Shown piece after piece: positions 6,749-15,400 of a stretch of DNA of 35,175 bases. Each line of letters begins with the position of its first letter. Position 1 is the stretch's first letter. Source of the stretch: Candidatus Venteria ishoeyi (GTDB lineage: Bacteria > Pseudomonadota > Gammaproteobacteria > Beggiatoales > Beggiatoaceae); assembly GCF_030378065.1 (NCBI RefSeq), contig NZ_JAUCGJ010000049.1, forward strand, positions 1 through 35,175. The letters run 5' to 3'. Below the pieces are notes generated by a model. The model searched no databases, was not told where the DNA came from, and saw only the letters and a list, made by a program, of their open reading frames with translations. Made by a program: the position numbers and the translations under genes.

Positions 6749-7635
6749 TCTGTGTCTTTAGGTGGCGTAAATCCGCGTGGCTTGTAATCAAAATCCCGTG
6801 TCGCTTCAATATGTGGATAATATAAAGGCTCGTTCATGCGTTCCATCATCGCGCTGGAAATATGGCGATATTTGGGAAACAGACGTAATACGGTGATTGC
6901 ACTGCGAAACAGCCAGGCGGGGATGGCTAATATGCGCGTGGGTTGCCCGGTGGCCTGGAATATGCGCGCAACCATTTCTTTATAGGTCAGGGTTTCGCCG
7001 CCGCTGAGATTGTAACTGTGCAAGGCGGTATGGGGATGATTCAACGCCTGAATACAGGCAATGGCTAAATCCTCGGCATGTACCGGCTGGCGCTTGCCGT
7101 TGGCAGGTGCCAGCACCGGAAAAAAGTGAAAACGCTGTATGAACTGGGTGATGAAATACACATTTTTATCCCGATTGCAGCCATAAATCAAGGTCGGGCG
7201 AAACAGCGTCCAACGCACCTGGCAGGCATCACAAAGACGCACCACCACAGATTCCGCGTCAATCAAAGCATTGGCAATATCTCGCTCACCAGGATCGGAA
7301 GAATCCAGTTTACAAAAGCGGCTGGTGGAACTAAATGCAATCAAACGCTGCAAATCGGGTAAGTGTTCCAGCAGTTCCGGCAACAGGGTTATCGGTGCCA
7401 GATGCAGCAAAATCTCAGCCTGTTTGCACGGTAGATTTTTGGGTATGGTATTTAAGTCAGCGTTAATCCAGTGGCAGGCTTCATGCCGGGGATGAGCCAG
7501 TACCCAGTCAGGTTTGGGGCGGCGACTCAACGCCATCACCTGATACCCCGCATCCAGTAATTGCGGCAGTAAAAAGCGTCCAATCTGGCTGCTGGCACCA
7601 GTTAATAAGATGGGGTGTTCATTTTGTAGCTTCAT
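6745..7635 (-). CDS. Atypical NAD(P)-dependent SDR (epimerase/dehydratase-like)
   Basis: This 296-residue extended or atypical SDR protein has an N-terminal Rossmann motif LLTGASSQIG, a conserved-looking FSSTSRF strand and RPTLIYG as in YeeZ/complex-I-associated SDRs. The usual catalytic YxxxK is not visible in the expected place. The protein may therefore bind NAD(P) without the normal epimerase chemistry. It is convergent with, and overlaps by three bases, the small membrane-protein gene. A family-1 repeat lies immediately upstream of its start. Confidence 0.8.
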   Translation of the reverse strand: MKLQNEHPILLTGASSQIGRFLLPQLLDAGYQVMALSRRPKPDWVLAHPRHEACHWINADLNTIPKNLPCKQAEILLHLAPITLLPELLEHLPDLQRLIAFSSTSRFCKLDSSDPGERDIANALIDAESVVVRLCDACQVRWTLFRPTLIYGCNRDKNVYFITQFIQRFHFFPVLAPANGKRQPVHAEDLAIACIQALNHPHTALHSYNLSGGETLTYKEMVARIFQATGQPTRILAIPAWLFRSAITVLRLFPKYRHISSAMMERMNEPLYYPHIEATRDFDYKPRGFTPPKDTD

Positions 7636-7640
7636 TTTTC

Positions 7641-7770
7641 AACCCAGGTTCGCTATAAGGTTTTTTAAGTAGAATCAGCCAAATTTAGTACACACTATCA
7701 TAAGCAGCATGAGATGGAAGCAGTTTTCAACGCCTTTAGCATTGAAAGAAGCTTGCATCGAATTCAACAT
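7641..7770. repeat. Family-1 MITE-like element, copy B
   Basis: This 130-bp copy lies in the same orientation as copy A. Its ends are AACCCAGGTTCG (7641-7652) and CGAATTCAACAT (7759-7770). It shares the ATAAGGTTTTTT, ACACTATCA and GCATGAGATGGAAGC blocks and the internal TTTCAACGCCTTTAGCATTGAAA fold-back segments with the other copies. It occupies the whole space between the SDR start and the protease stop, ending one base from that stop codon. Confidence 0.8.
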
Positions 7771-7771
7771 T

Positions 7772-8299
7772 TCAATGCCTCAAAATCAATATATCGCCAC
7801 GCTGGGTAAATTCCAGACGTTTCAAGAAACTCATGCCCAGCAAAATTTCATTGCTTTGCATATTCGGGGTAATCACGCCACGTACCTGCTCCAGCACGAT
7901 ATTACCCAGTTGTACGCTATCAAGCTGTGTATCATAAGCCGTGACCACGCCATTTGCGGTGTTGACCTGACGCGGTGCGCCACGATGCAGATTTAGGCGT
8001 TTTGCCACTGATTGTGGTACGGCAACGCTAGTGGCACCGGTATCAAGCAGAAATATCACGGGTTTACGGTTAATTTTACCGCTGGCAACATAATGTCCAT
8101 AACGATTGCGTTGCAGCACCACTTCAGGGCGTCCACGCTCATCGGTGCGGGATTGCGGGCGGCTGTTGGGGTTGCTTTGCTGTTTTTCGAGATCAGCAAA
8201 AAACCAGGTCAGCAAACCCAGTAATAACGCCCAGGCAGCGATCATCATGCCTTTGCCAACACGCGGTGCATTATCGTTGGAATAAGGGGGGGGAGCCAT
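7772..8299 (-). CDS. Membrane-anchored retropepsin-like aspartic protease
   Basis: The 175-residue protein has one membrane segment (about residues 18-36, MMIAAWALLLGLLTWFF), a polar linker, and a retropepsin-like domain. The catalytic motif is LLDTGATSVAVP (about 103-114). A hydrophobic flap strand and the closing LLGMSFLKRLE follow, matching the clan AA family TIGR02281. The active enzyme should be a homodimer facing the periplasm; substrates of this family are unknown. It stands alone, bounded by family-1 repeats on both sides (copies B and C). Confidence 0.9.
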   Translation of the reverse strand: MAPPPYSNDNAPRVGKGMMIAAWALLLGLLTWFFADLEKQQSNPNSRPQSRTDERGRPEVVLQRNRYGHYVASGKINRKPVIFLLDTGATSVAVPQSVAKRLNLHRGAPRQVNTANGVVTAYDTQLDSVQLGNIVLEQVRGVITPNMQSNEILLGMSFLKRLEFTQRGDILILRH

Positions 8300-8313
8300 A
8301 AAAGCAGTGCCTA

Positions 8314-8398
8314 ATGTTGAATTCGATGCAAGCTTCTTTCAGTGCTAAAGACGCTGAAAACCGCTTCCATCTCATGCTTGTGATTGATAGTGTGTGCC
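8314..8398. repeat. Family-1 MITE-like element, copy C (truncated)
   Basis: This copy is inverted relative to A and B. It begins ATGTTGAATTCGATGCAAGC and keeps TTTCAGTGCTAAAGACGCTGAAAA (in part) and the CTTCCATCTCATGC and GATAGTGTGTG blocks. Similarity then stops, so the right-hand third and right end are missing. It lies upstream of both the protease (-) and acylphosphatase (+) genes and may influence their promoters. Confidence 0.75.
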
Positions 8399-8478
8399 AT
8401 GTTGAAAATTTTATGCGGAATTATGGGCCGCTTACGGTAAAATATAAATAATTATGGAATTTGCAGGGTAATAATAGG

Positions 8479-8760
8479 ATGCATATCCAAGCAATTCACT
8501 GTATTGTCACAGGTCGGGTTCAAGGTGTATTTTTCCGGGCAACAACACGCCATAAGGCGTTACAACTGGGTTTAACCGGTTCTGCCCGCAATTTGCCAGA
8601 CGGCTCGGTGCAGGTGATCGCTTATGGACAAGGTCAGGCTTTATCCCTGTTACGGGACTGGTTACGCATAGGCCCGGATATGGCGCGTGTTGACGATATA
8701 TCTTGTCATGCAACAGCCACTTTGCCCAGTCAGATTCCCACCAATTTTACCACGAACTGA
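8479..8760 (+). CDS. acyP: Acylphosphatase
   Basis: This 93-residue protein is close to the usual length of about 90. It contains the signature VTGRVQGVFFRATTRHKA (Arg of GVxFR binds phosphate) and GSARNLPDGSVQV, in which the Asn of the second motif positions the nucleophilic water. It hydrolyses carboxyl-phosphate bonds of acyl phosphates in the cytoplasm. The ATG at 8479 is chosen; a TTG at 8461 would add six residues. An AGGG sequence lies about 11 bases upstream. The next gene begins 20 bases after the stop, so the two are probably cotranscribed. Confidence 0.93.
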   Translation: MHIQAIHCIVTGRVQGVFFRATTRHKALQLGLTGSARNLPDGSVQVIAYGQGQALSLLRDWLRIGPDMARVDDISCHATATLPSQIPTNFTTN

Positions 8761-8780
8761 CTATCGAAATTAAAGAGACT

Positions 8781-11711
8781 ATGTTAAAGAAATTGTTTAA
8801 ATTCAAGCCAAAATGGCAACACAGCAAAGTTGAAGTTCGGCAACAGGCGGTCACGGCACTGAAGTCTAATCAGGGACAAATCCTGCAACAAGTGGCAACA
8901 ACGGATGAGGCTCCACAGGTGCGCTGTATTGCCGTGCGCAAAATGACGGATATGCGCTTGCTGGATGATATTCGTTTGCAAACTGAAGATAAAACAGTGA
9001 AAGAGGCTGCGGATAAGCGTTATTTACAATTGCTTATGGGCCAGAAAACAGATGCAGTGGATTTGACAGAACGGCTGCAATGTTTGCAGGCACTTGATAA
9101 TGCGCAATGGCTGGAAACTCTGGCGGTTTCCGCTAAAGAGCCAGAATTACGCACTGCGGCGTTGGCGAAAGTCGAGCGGGAAAGTCTGTGCGGGGATATT
9201 GCACAATCGGATCCCGTGGCGGATATTCGTTTGCAGGCAGCAAGTAAAATTCAGCGTAAATCAACCTTGGAACGGGTGCTGAAATCCAGTCGCAGTAAAG
9301 ATAAGCAGGTATTTCGTCAGGTGCGGGAAAAGCTTGACGCGCTGTTAGCAGCCGAAGAAGGACCAAAGCGCTGGCGTAGTGAGCAGGAAGAAACCTGTAA
9401 ACAACTGGAATTATTATTGCGCACCGCGCACTGGAATAAGGCGCAGAAACAGTTGCAACATCTGGCTGAAAAGTGGCAGGCATCAGAAGCGGAAGCGACG
9501 CATTTAAAGCTGGAAAAAACTGAAGCCGATGCGCAACGCGCCAAACACTTTACCCAGATGCAGCAGGAAAGCAGCGCAGCCTGGGAAGCCTGGCAGCAAC
9601 AAAAACAAGCACAAACCCAAACCCGTGAAGCTCAGCAGGCCATACTGGATGAACTGAAACAGCTACAGCAACGCTTTCAACAGCAAGAATTTCTGGAAGC
9701 GGAACGGGTGCAGGAACAGGAAGCGCATCTTGAGACGCTGCTGCAACGCTGGAAACAGGCTGGGCAATTGGTGGATGTTGAACAGCAGAAAATGGATGCA
9801 CAATGCCATCAGGCACAGAACAAACTGCATCATTTGCTGAAAAATCTGTTACATGCGCGCAGTATCGGTAAGGCGCTGGAAAAACTATGCGAAGAGGCAG
9901 AACAACAAAATGCGGATAAGCAGGTGGTTACTGTCCGTGGCCTGGATAAGCTGCGCCGCAGCCGCCGCGCCATTGAACACCTGGAAGCGCCTAACCATTG
10001 GCTGCAAACCCTGGAACAGCGTTTTAACAACGCCGTGCAAGCCCTGGAAAAAAAATTACAGGAACAACAATCACAGCGCAAACATCATCAAAAGGAAATT
10101 CAGGAAAAACTGAAAGCGCTGGAAGCGGCTTTGCAGGAAGGCCAATTACAAACTGCCTTGGCGCTGGAGCATAAAGTCCGGCATTTGCTGGCTTTACTGG
10201 CAGATTTGCCGCCCAAAGAGCGTAAGGACTGGGAAAAACGTTTTCATGCGTGCAGTGCGCAAGTGCATGAATTGCGTGGCTGGCAACGCTGGGGCAATAA
10301 ACTGGAGCGGGAAACTCTGTGCCAGCAGGTTGAAGCCTTAATCGGCATGGAAGCCGACCCGGAGGAGCTGGCAACCCGCATCCGCAACGCCCAGGCAACC
10401 TGGAAAAAACTCAAAGATGGACGTCCGCATAAAACCTTGTGGAAACGCTTTAATGATGCCTGTCAGAAGGCTTATGCGCCGTGTCAGGTACATTTTGAGC
10501 AACAAGCGCAATCCCGCCATCAGCATTATGAACTGCGCGCTGAGCTTTGCGCAGAACTGGAAAAATTTGAACAGAATAATGACTGGGGTGATCGTGGTCT
10601 GGATTGGAAAGCAGCCTGGAATTTTGTCAAGGTGCGCCGTAAAACCTGGTATCAAATCGGCGCAACTGATCGTAAACAACGCAAACCCTTAAATGATCGT
10701 TTTGAAGCAGCGCTGGCAGCGTTGGATAAACATCTGGATCGGGAGCGTAAACGTAATTTTCAGCAACGCAAGCAACTGGTTGAAAAAACCTGGCAGTTAC
10801 AGGAAAAAACCGATATTCGCGAAGCCATTAATGAAGTCAAAGACTTGCAAAGCCAATGGTTAATTAGTGTACCGAGTGGTCGTAAAGAAGAAAATGCGTT
10901 ATGGGATGCTTTCCGGGCAGCTTGTGATGCCGTGTTTGACCGGCGCAAACAGGAACAGGATGAATTCACCCAAAGCCTGAATGCCAACTTAAAAGCCCGC
11001 GAAGCAATTTGTTTGCAACTGCAACAATGGCTGGAAGCGGAAAACCCGGATTGGCCACATTGGTCAAACCAGCAACATAAGCTGCAAGCCGAGTGGAATG
11101 AGATTGGTACCGTACCGAAAAAAGTGCAACGCAGTATTGAGCAGCAGTTTTCAACACTCAACAAACAAGCCCAGCAAGCCTATTATCAATGGCAGAATCA
11201 GCAGCAACACGCGCAATGGGATTTGTTAAAACAAAAAGCAGGCTTATGCAGGCAACTGGAAGCCTTGGCGCTCAGTGGCGAAGCGCAGGATGCAGCCCAG
11301 GGTGAAAATGGGCGCACAGCGATTGAACAAAGCTGGCAGGCTTTACCCGCTTTGGAAAACCGTAACACTGAACAAGCAATTAGCGCGCGTTTTCAAGCGG
11401 CGCAACAACACGATGCCAGCATCCAGGAAACTGCGCAAGACCAGCAACGGCAATTGTGCATACAAATGGAATTACTCAGTGGTATGGCCTCACCAGAGGA
11501 AGATGCCGAGCGTAGAATGCAATATCAAGTTGAGCGCCTGTCAAAAACTATGGGGGCAGGCGGTAGTGAGTTTAACGAGGAAGCGAATGCCACAGGGTCG
11601 GTTGAACCTGCGGAAAAAGATGCGCTGATTCGTCAATTTTACCTGATCGCATCAATGAATGACGATTTGGACACACGTTTTGAAAAGGCGGTTCATTATG
11701 TTCAACAATGA
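8781..11711 (+). CDS. Large DUF349 repeat protein
   Basis: The 976-residue cytoplasmic protein is rich in Gln, Glu, Lys and Leu. Residues 1 to about 190 look like degenerate HEAT-like helices (for example VRQQAVTALKSNQGQ and VRCIAVRKM). Residues ~220-400 are predicted coiled coil. From ~400 to 820 there are about five DUF349 units with the spaced pattern W-x2-IG or similar, then LW-x-RF-x2-A (WKKLKDGRPHKTLWKRF, WYQIGATDRKQRKPLNDRF, WNEIGTVPKKVQRSIEQQF). DUF349 has no established function. The ATG at 8781 is preceded by AAAGAG; an earlier in-frame ATG overlaps acyP. The next gene overlaps its end. Confidence 0.88.
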   Translation: MLKKLFKFKPKWQHSKVEVRQQAVTALKSNQGQILQQVATTDEAPQVRCIAVRKMTDMRLLDDIRLQTEDKTVKEAADKRYLQLLMGQKTDAVDLTERLQCLQALDNAQWLETLAVSAKEPELRTAALAKVERESLCGDIAQSDPVADIRLQAASKIQRKSTLERVLKSSRSKDKQVFRQVREKLDALLAAEEGPKRWRSEQEETCKQLELLLRTAHWNKAQKQLQHLAEKWQASEAEATHLKLEKTEADAQRAKHFTQMQQESSAAWEAWQQQKQAQTQTREAQQAILDELKQLQQRFQQQEFLEAERVQEQEAHLETLLQRWKQAGQLVDVEQQKMDAQCHQAQNKLHHLLKNLLHARSIGKALEKLCEEAEQQNADKQVVTVRGLDKLRRSRRAIEHLEAPNHWLQTLEQRFNNAVQALEKKLQEQQSQRKHHQKEIQEKLKALEAALQEGQLQTALALEHKVRHLLALLADLPPKERKDWEKRFHACSAQVHELRGWQRWGNKLERETLCQQVEALIGMEADPEELATRIRNAQATWKKLKDGRPHKTLWKRFNDACQKAYAPCQVHFEQQAQSRHQHYELRAELCAELEKFEQNNDWGDRGLDWKAAWNFVKVRRKTWYQIGATDRKQRKPLNDRFEAALAALDKHLDRERKRNFQQRKQLVEKTWQLQEKTDIREAINEVKDLQSQWLISVPSGRKEENALWDAFRAACDAVFDRRKQEQDEFTQSLNANLKAREAICLQLQQWLEAENPDWPHWSNQQHKLQAEWNEIGTVPKKVQRSIEQQFSTLNKQAQQAYYQWQNQQQHAQWDLLKQKAGLCRQLEALALSGEAQDAAQGENGRTAIEQSWQALPALENRNTEQAISARFQAAQQHDASIQETAQDQQRQLCIQMELLSGMASPEEDAERRMQYQVERLSKTMGAGGSEFNEEANATGSVEPAEKDALIRQFYLIASMNDDLDTRFEKAVHYVQQ

Positions 11712-12402
11712 AATATTCCTTGAATACACTTTCCATATTTCAGATAGCAGGCAATTGCAATATCGTATTGCTTTTGATCGCAGCGCCAGTCAGAAAGAAA
11801 AAGAAGCCACAAATTATCCGGCCTGGACCGAACTGGAATTTCAAAAATGCAGTAACTGTCCGCTCAACCGTGAACAGCATCCACATTGTCCGGTTGCGCT
11901 GGATGCTTATGAAATTATTTTAGGTTTTGCTGAAATCCTGTCTTTCAAAGAAATGGATGTCATGGTAAAAACCACAGAGCGCACTTATTCCAAAACCTGT
12001 GATGCGCAGACTGGCCTGCGCTCCTTAATTGGTTTTGTAATGGCGACCAGCGCCTGCCCCGTGTTATCCCCATTGCGTGGTCTGGCACGTTATCATTTAC
12101 CGTTTGCTTCGCTGGAAGAAATTCTGTTTCGGGTGACTTCTGCTTATTTAGTGAAACAATATTTTATTCATAAAGATGGTGGTGAAGCTGATCTCAGCTT
12201 AACGGGCCTGAAAGCTGAATTTCAGGAAATTCAGAAAGTGAATTATGATTTTCTGCAACGCATTACCGCCGCAGGTGATGCCGATTCCAATCTGGATGTT
12301 TTATCGACACTATTTTCCATTGCATCATTAATCAGCTTAAACCTGGATGAGCATTTGGATAAATTACGGCCTTTGTTTGCTGAAATCAATCATCAGTTAT
12401 AA
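11698..12402 (+). CDS. Conserved-looking cysteine-motif protein, function unknown
   Basis: This 234-residue soluble protein starts MFNNEIFLEYTFH. A cluster CSNCPLNREQHPHCPVA near residues 50-66 could bind a metal or a cofactor, and another motif TSACPVLSPLRGLARYHLPF follows around 118. The second half is helical with repeated Leu/Ile-Ser patterns. The start lies 14 bases inside the end of the DUF349 gene with AAGGCGG upstream, indicating coupled translation. Its family could not be named with confidence. The operon link suggests it acts with the DUF349 protein. Confidence 0.75.
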   Translation: MFNNEIFLEYTFHISDSRQLQYRIAFDRSASQKEKEATNYPAWTELEFQKCSNCPLNREQHPHCPVALDAYEIILGFAEILSFKEMDVMVKTTERTYSKTCDAQTGLRSLIGFVMATSACPVLSPLRGLARYHLPFASLEEILFRVTSAYLVKQYFIHKDGGEADLSLTGLKAEFQEIQKVNYDFLQRITAAGDADSNLDVLSTLFSIASLISLNLDEHLDKLRPLFAEINHQL

Positions 12403-12446
12403 ATTCCGTAGAGACACAGGGCCGCAGAAAATGACCAGACAGCTTC

Positions 12447-12483
12447 TAAGACCTTCCAGGTTTTGCCAACCTGGAAGGTCTTA
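12447..12483. repeat. Family-3 palindrome, copy 1 (possible bidirectional terminator)
   Basis: The arm at 12447-12462 (TAAGACCTTCCAGGTT) and its exact complement at 12468-12483 form a 16-base stem with a five-base loop. The same core recurs at 23751-23783. It sits between two convergent genes, and its last three bases are the stop codon of the hydrolase. It could terminate or stabilise both transcripts. There is no T-tract. Confidence 0.85.
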
Positions 12484-13326
12484 TAGTGAGCCATTATTAT
12501 CTACCTTTAAAAAATCACGTATCTGCTGCCAATAATTTTGGCTGTTACCCAGCGTATTATGATCCGCCTGTGGAATAAGGACTTTATGCGTTTCTCCACC
12601 CCAGGCCTGGAGTAAGGTTTCAGCATGGCTGGCGGGGATGATACGATCATTGCCGCCAACAAAAGCCAATACCGGGGTTTTGATATGAGGCGCGCGCGCC
12701 AGAGAATCAAATGGATGTTTGAGCAGCCAGTTAATGGGAACATAAGGATATTGTGCTTGTGCCAAGGATTGGATGCTGTCATAAGGTGAGGTTAATATCA
12801 GGCGATGTACCGGGCGCTGGGCAGCGAGATAAACAGCAACCCCTGTACCCAGACTGCGCCCCATGACAATAATCCGCCGGGTATCAACCTCTGGCAAATT
12901 GCCAAAATGATCATAAATACGTAGCGCGTCATCAAATAAGGCTTGCTCACCAGGTTGCCCATCACTGCCGCCATAACCACGATAATTAAACGTCACCATA
13001 CCGATGCCGGGAAGTTCATCTTTATAACTTAAAAACCCGGTCACTTCTTCAGCATTACCCCCAAAATAAAGCAATAAAGGCGCTTGCCGCGAGGGTTTTG
13101 CTTTGACATACCAACCTTGTAAAGATTGTCCATTTTCGATATCCAGACGTTGCGCTGCATGAGGATAATGTAGCGTAGCCCATTGTGCGATTTCAGGATG
13201 TATTGGCTGAGGGAAAAATAATATTTTTTCCTGGAAAAAATATAACAAAGGGTACAGCACTAAGGGGACGCCAATCACAACACCCAGCGTAATTCTCAGT
13301 AAAGATTTAAATAGGTTTTTTAACAT
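12481..13326 (-). CDS. Alpha/beta hydrolase with N-terminal membrane anchor (BEM46/ABHD13-like)
   Basis: This 281-residue protein has an N-terminal hydrophobic segment (about residues 10-30, ITLGVVIGVPLVLYPLLYFF) and an alpha/beta-hydrolase domain. The nucleophile elbow is GRSLGTG, the acid GGNDRIIPA and the histidine ADHNTLG, giving a complete Ser-Asp-His triad. An oxyanion strand LLLYFGGNAEE precedes them. This fits BEM46/ABHD13-type serine hydrolases, whose substrates are mostly unknown. The ATG at 13326 (AGGT eight bases upstream) is preferred to a TTG 11 codons earlier. It converges on the unknown gene, with the palindrome in between. Confidence 0.88.
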   Translation of the reverse strand: MLKNLFKSLLRITLGVVIGVPLVLYPLLYFFQEKILFFPQPIHPEIAQWATLHYPHAAQRLDIENGQSLQGWYVKAKPSRQAPLLLYFGGNAEEVTGFLSYKDELPGIGMVTFNYRGYGGSDGQPGEQALFDDALRIYDHFGNLPEVDTRRIIVMGRSLGTGVAVYLAAQRPVHRLILTSPYDSIQSLAQAQYPYVPINWLLKHPFDSLARAPHIKTPVLAFVGGNDRIIPASHAETLLQAWGGETHKVLIPQADHNTLGNSQNYWQQIRDFLKVDNNGSL

Positions 13327-13502
13327 CAGCAATGACCTGAATGTAGATGTTTTTATCAAAAATTATTTATAAGCAACCGTTGCTTATTAAGTGTATTACA
13401 AGATTATCTCTCTGGCATCAATAACCTAAAATCAAACTCAGAAGCTGTTAATTGGTTATACTAAGGTCATGCGAGAATGTAAAACCATACAAGATTTAGG
13501 AA

Positions 13503-14438
13503 ATGATAAAAACTAAACAGATCCAGCAAAGCTACCTGACTATAATCCACTTGTTTTCAGTAACTTTGTTGGCTCTTAGCTTATCCGCTTGTGAGCAACA
13601 ACAACAAACAGATTATGAACCGCGTTTTAGTGATCAAGCAAGGCAAGATAAAACGGTTTATATTTTCAGTATTCATCCGCTACACAACCCCACGCGCTTG
13701 TTTGAAGTCTACCAACCACTGATAGATTACCTGGAAACCCATTTGCTAAGTACCCGATTTAAGCTGGAAGCTTCACGTAATTATGCGGCTTATGATGAAA
13801 AATTATTCAGTGGTAAATTTCATTTTTCACTGCCAAATCCTTATCAAACCGTGATGGCGGCTGAACGTGGCTATCAGGTGTTTGGCAAGATGGGCGATGA
13901 TGATAATTTTCGTGGCATTATTCTGGTGCGTAAAGACAGTGGCATTAAGCAGGTGAGCGACTTAAAAAACCAGGCAGTCAGTTACCCCGCACCCACTGCG
14001 CTGGCGGCAACCATGCTGCCACAATGGTATTTATACAGTCATGGTTTAAACATTTTAGAGGATATTGAAAACCGCTATGTGGGTTCGCAGGAGTCTTCAA
14101 TCATGAATGTTTATCTGAAACAAACCCTGGCCGGGGCAACGTGGCCACCACCGTGGCGGGCATTTGCAAAAGAGCGCCCGGAAGTGGCGCAGGCGCTGGA
14201 AATAAAATGGCAAACACAACCTTTGCCAAATAATGGGCTGGTGGTGCGTAAAGATGTACCACAGGCGTTGGTTGATGCGGTTGGCAGCTTGTTATTTCAA
14301 TTACATACGCATGAAACTGGGCGTCAAATTCTTGCCGCGATGGAACTCAGCCGTTTTGAGGCGGCAAATTATGCCACTTATCAACCCGTGCGGGAATTTC
14401 TCAAAAAATTTGAGCAACAGGTGCGCCCGATACGCTAG
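13503..14438 (+). CDS. PhnD-like substrate-binding lipoprotein, copy 1
   Basis: The 311-residue protein has a signal peptide ending in lipobox LSAC (Cys30). It then shows the periplasmic binding-protein pattern of the phosphate/phosphite/phosphonate family (PhnD-like): YIFSIHPLHNPTRLFEVYQP, the LPNPYQTVMAAERGYQVF ligand-loop region, ILVRKDSGI and the inter-lobe region SYPAPTALAATMLPQ. It should be lipid-anchored in the periplasm. No permease or ATPase genes follow; instead a second copy and a hybrid kinase do, so a sensory role is likely. The AGGA before the ATG is unusually close (about two bases). Confidence 0.88.
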   Translation: MIKTKQIQQSYLTIIHLFSVTLLALSLSACEQQQQTDYEPRFSDQARQDKTVYIFSIHPLHNPTRLFEVYQPLIDYLETHLLSTRFKLEASRNYAAYDEKLFSGKFHFSLPNPYQTVMAAERGYQVFGKMGDDDNFRGIILVRKDSGIKQVSDLKNQAVSYPAPTALAATMLPQWYLYSHGLNILEDIENRYVGSQESSIMNVYLKQTLAGATWPPPWRAFAKERPEVAQALEIKWQTQPLPNNGLVVRKDVPQALVDAVGSLLFQLHTHETGRQILAAMELSRFEAANYATYQPVREFLKKFEQQVRPIR

Positions 14439-14497
14439 GATTAATTTAAAAAATCATATAATAAAAATTAGAAAATACTAACCAAAGGTACTTTACT

Positions 14498-15397
14498 ATG
14501 AATCGATTTTTTTTAGTAAGCTTACTGGTGCTAGTATTATGTGCTTGTGAACAACCACAGCAAACTGATTATGTCCCCAATTTTAGCGATCAATCCCGGC
14601 AAGATAAAACTATTTATATTTTCAGTATTTATCCCGGGCATAATCCCACGCGCTTATTTGAAGTGTTCCAGCCGCTGATGGATTATCTTGAAATGCATTT
14701 ACCTGATATCCACTTTAAACTGGAGGCTTCGCGTAATTATGCCGCTTATGATGAGAAGTTATTCAGTGGTAAATTTCATTTTTCATTGCCGAACCCTTAT
14801 CAAACTGTGATGGCGGCTGAACGTGGCTACCAGGTGTTTGGCAAGATGGGCGATGATGATGATTTTCATGGCATTATTCTGGTGCGTAAAGACAGTGGTA
14901 TACAGCAGGTGAGCGACTTAAAAAACCAGGCAGTCAGTTACCCCGCACCCACTGCGCTGGCGGCAACCATGCTGCCACAATGGTATTTACACAGTCATGG
15001 TTTAAACATTTTAGAGGATATTGAAAACCGCTATGTGGGTTCGCAGGAGTCTTCAATTATGAATGTTTATCTGAAACAAACCCTGGCCGGGGCAACGTGG
15101 CCACCACCGTGGCGGGCATTTGCAAAAGAGCGCCCGGAAGTGGCGCAGGCGCTGGAAATAAAATGGCAAACACAACCTTTGCCAAATAATGGGCTGGTGG
15201 TGCGTAAAGATGTAGCACAGGCGTTGGTTGATGCGGTTGGCAGCTTGTTATTTCAATTACATACGCATGAAACTGGGCGTCAAATTCTTGCCACGATGGA
15301 ACTCAGCCGTTTTGAGGCAGCAAATTATGCCACTTATCAACCCGTGCGGGAATTTCTCAAAAAATTTGAGCAACAGGTGCGTCCGATACGTGAGTAA
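14498..15397 (+). CDS. PhnD-like substrate-binding lipoprotein, copy 2
   Basis: This 299-residue tandem paralogue of the preceding gene has a shorter signal peptide with the lipidated Cys at about residue 17 (VLVLCAC). The first ~120 residues differ from copy 1 at many positions (for example SIYPGHNPT against SIHPLHNPT). From about nucleotide 14890 to the end the genes differ by only about seven bases. AAAGG lies 11 bases before the ATG. The stop is three bases before the kinase start. Different N-lobes with an identical C-lobe suggest altered ligand range or recent gene conversion. Confidence 0.88.
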   Translation: MNRFFLVSLLVLVLCACEQPQQTDYVPNFSDQSRQDKTIYIFSIYPGHNPTRLFEVFQPLMDYLEMHLPDIHFKLEASRNYAAYDEKLFSGKFHFSLPNPYQTVMAAERGYQVFGKMGDDDDFHGIILVRKDSGIQQVSDLKNQAVSYPAPTALAATMLPQWYLHSHGLNILEDIENRYVGSQESSIMNVYLKQTLAGATWPPPWRAFAKERPEVAQALEIKWQTQPLPNNGLVVRKDVAQALVDAVGSLLFQLHTHETGRQILATMELSRFEAANYATYQPVREFLKKFEQQVRPIRE

Positions 15398-15400
15398 AAA

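Noticed and set aside
12347-12535. A 62-codon + strand frame through the family-3 palindrome
   Set aside because: It overlaps two real genes and owes its openness to the palindrome; no start signal.
13503-15397. Phosphonate ABC transporter operon
   Set aside because: Only the binding-protein component is present; no permease or ATPase gene adjoins it, and the next gene is a sensor kinase.
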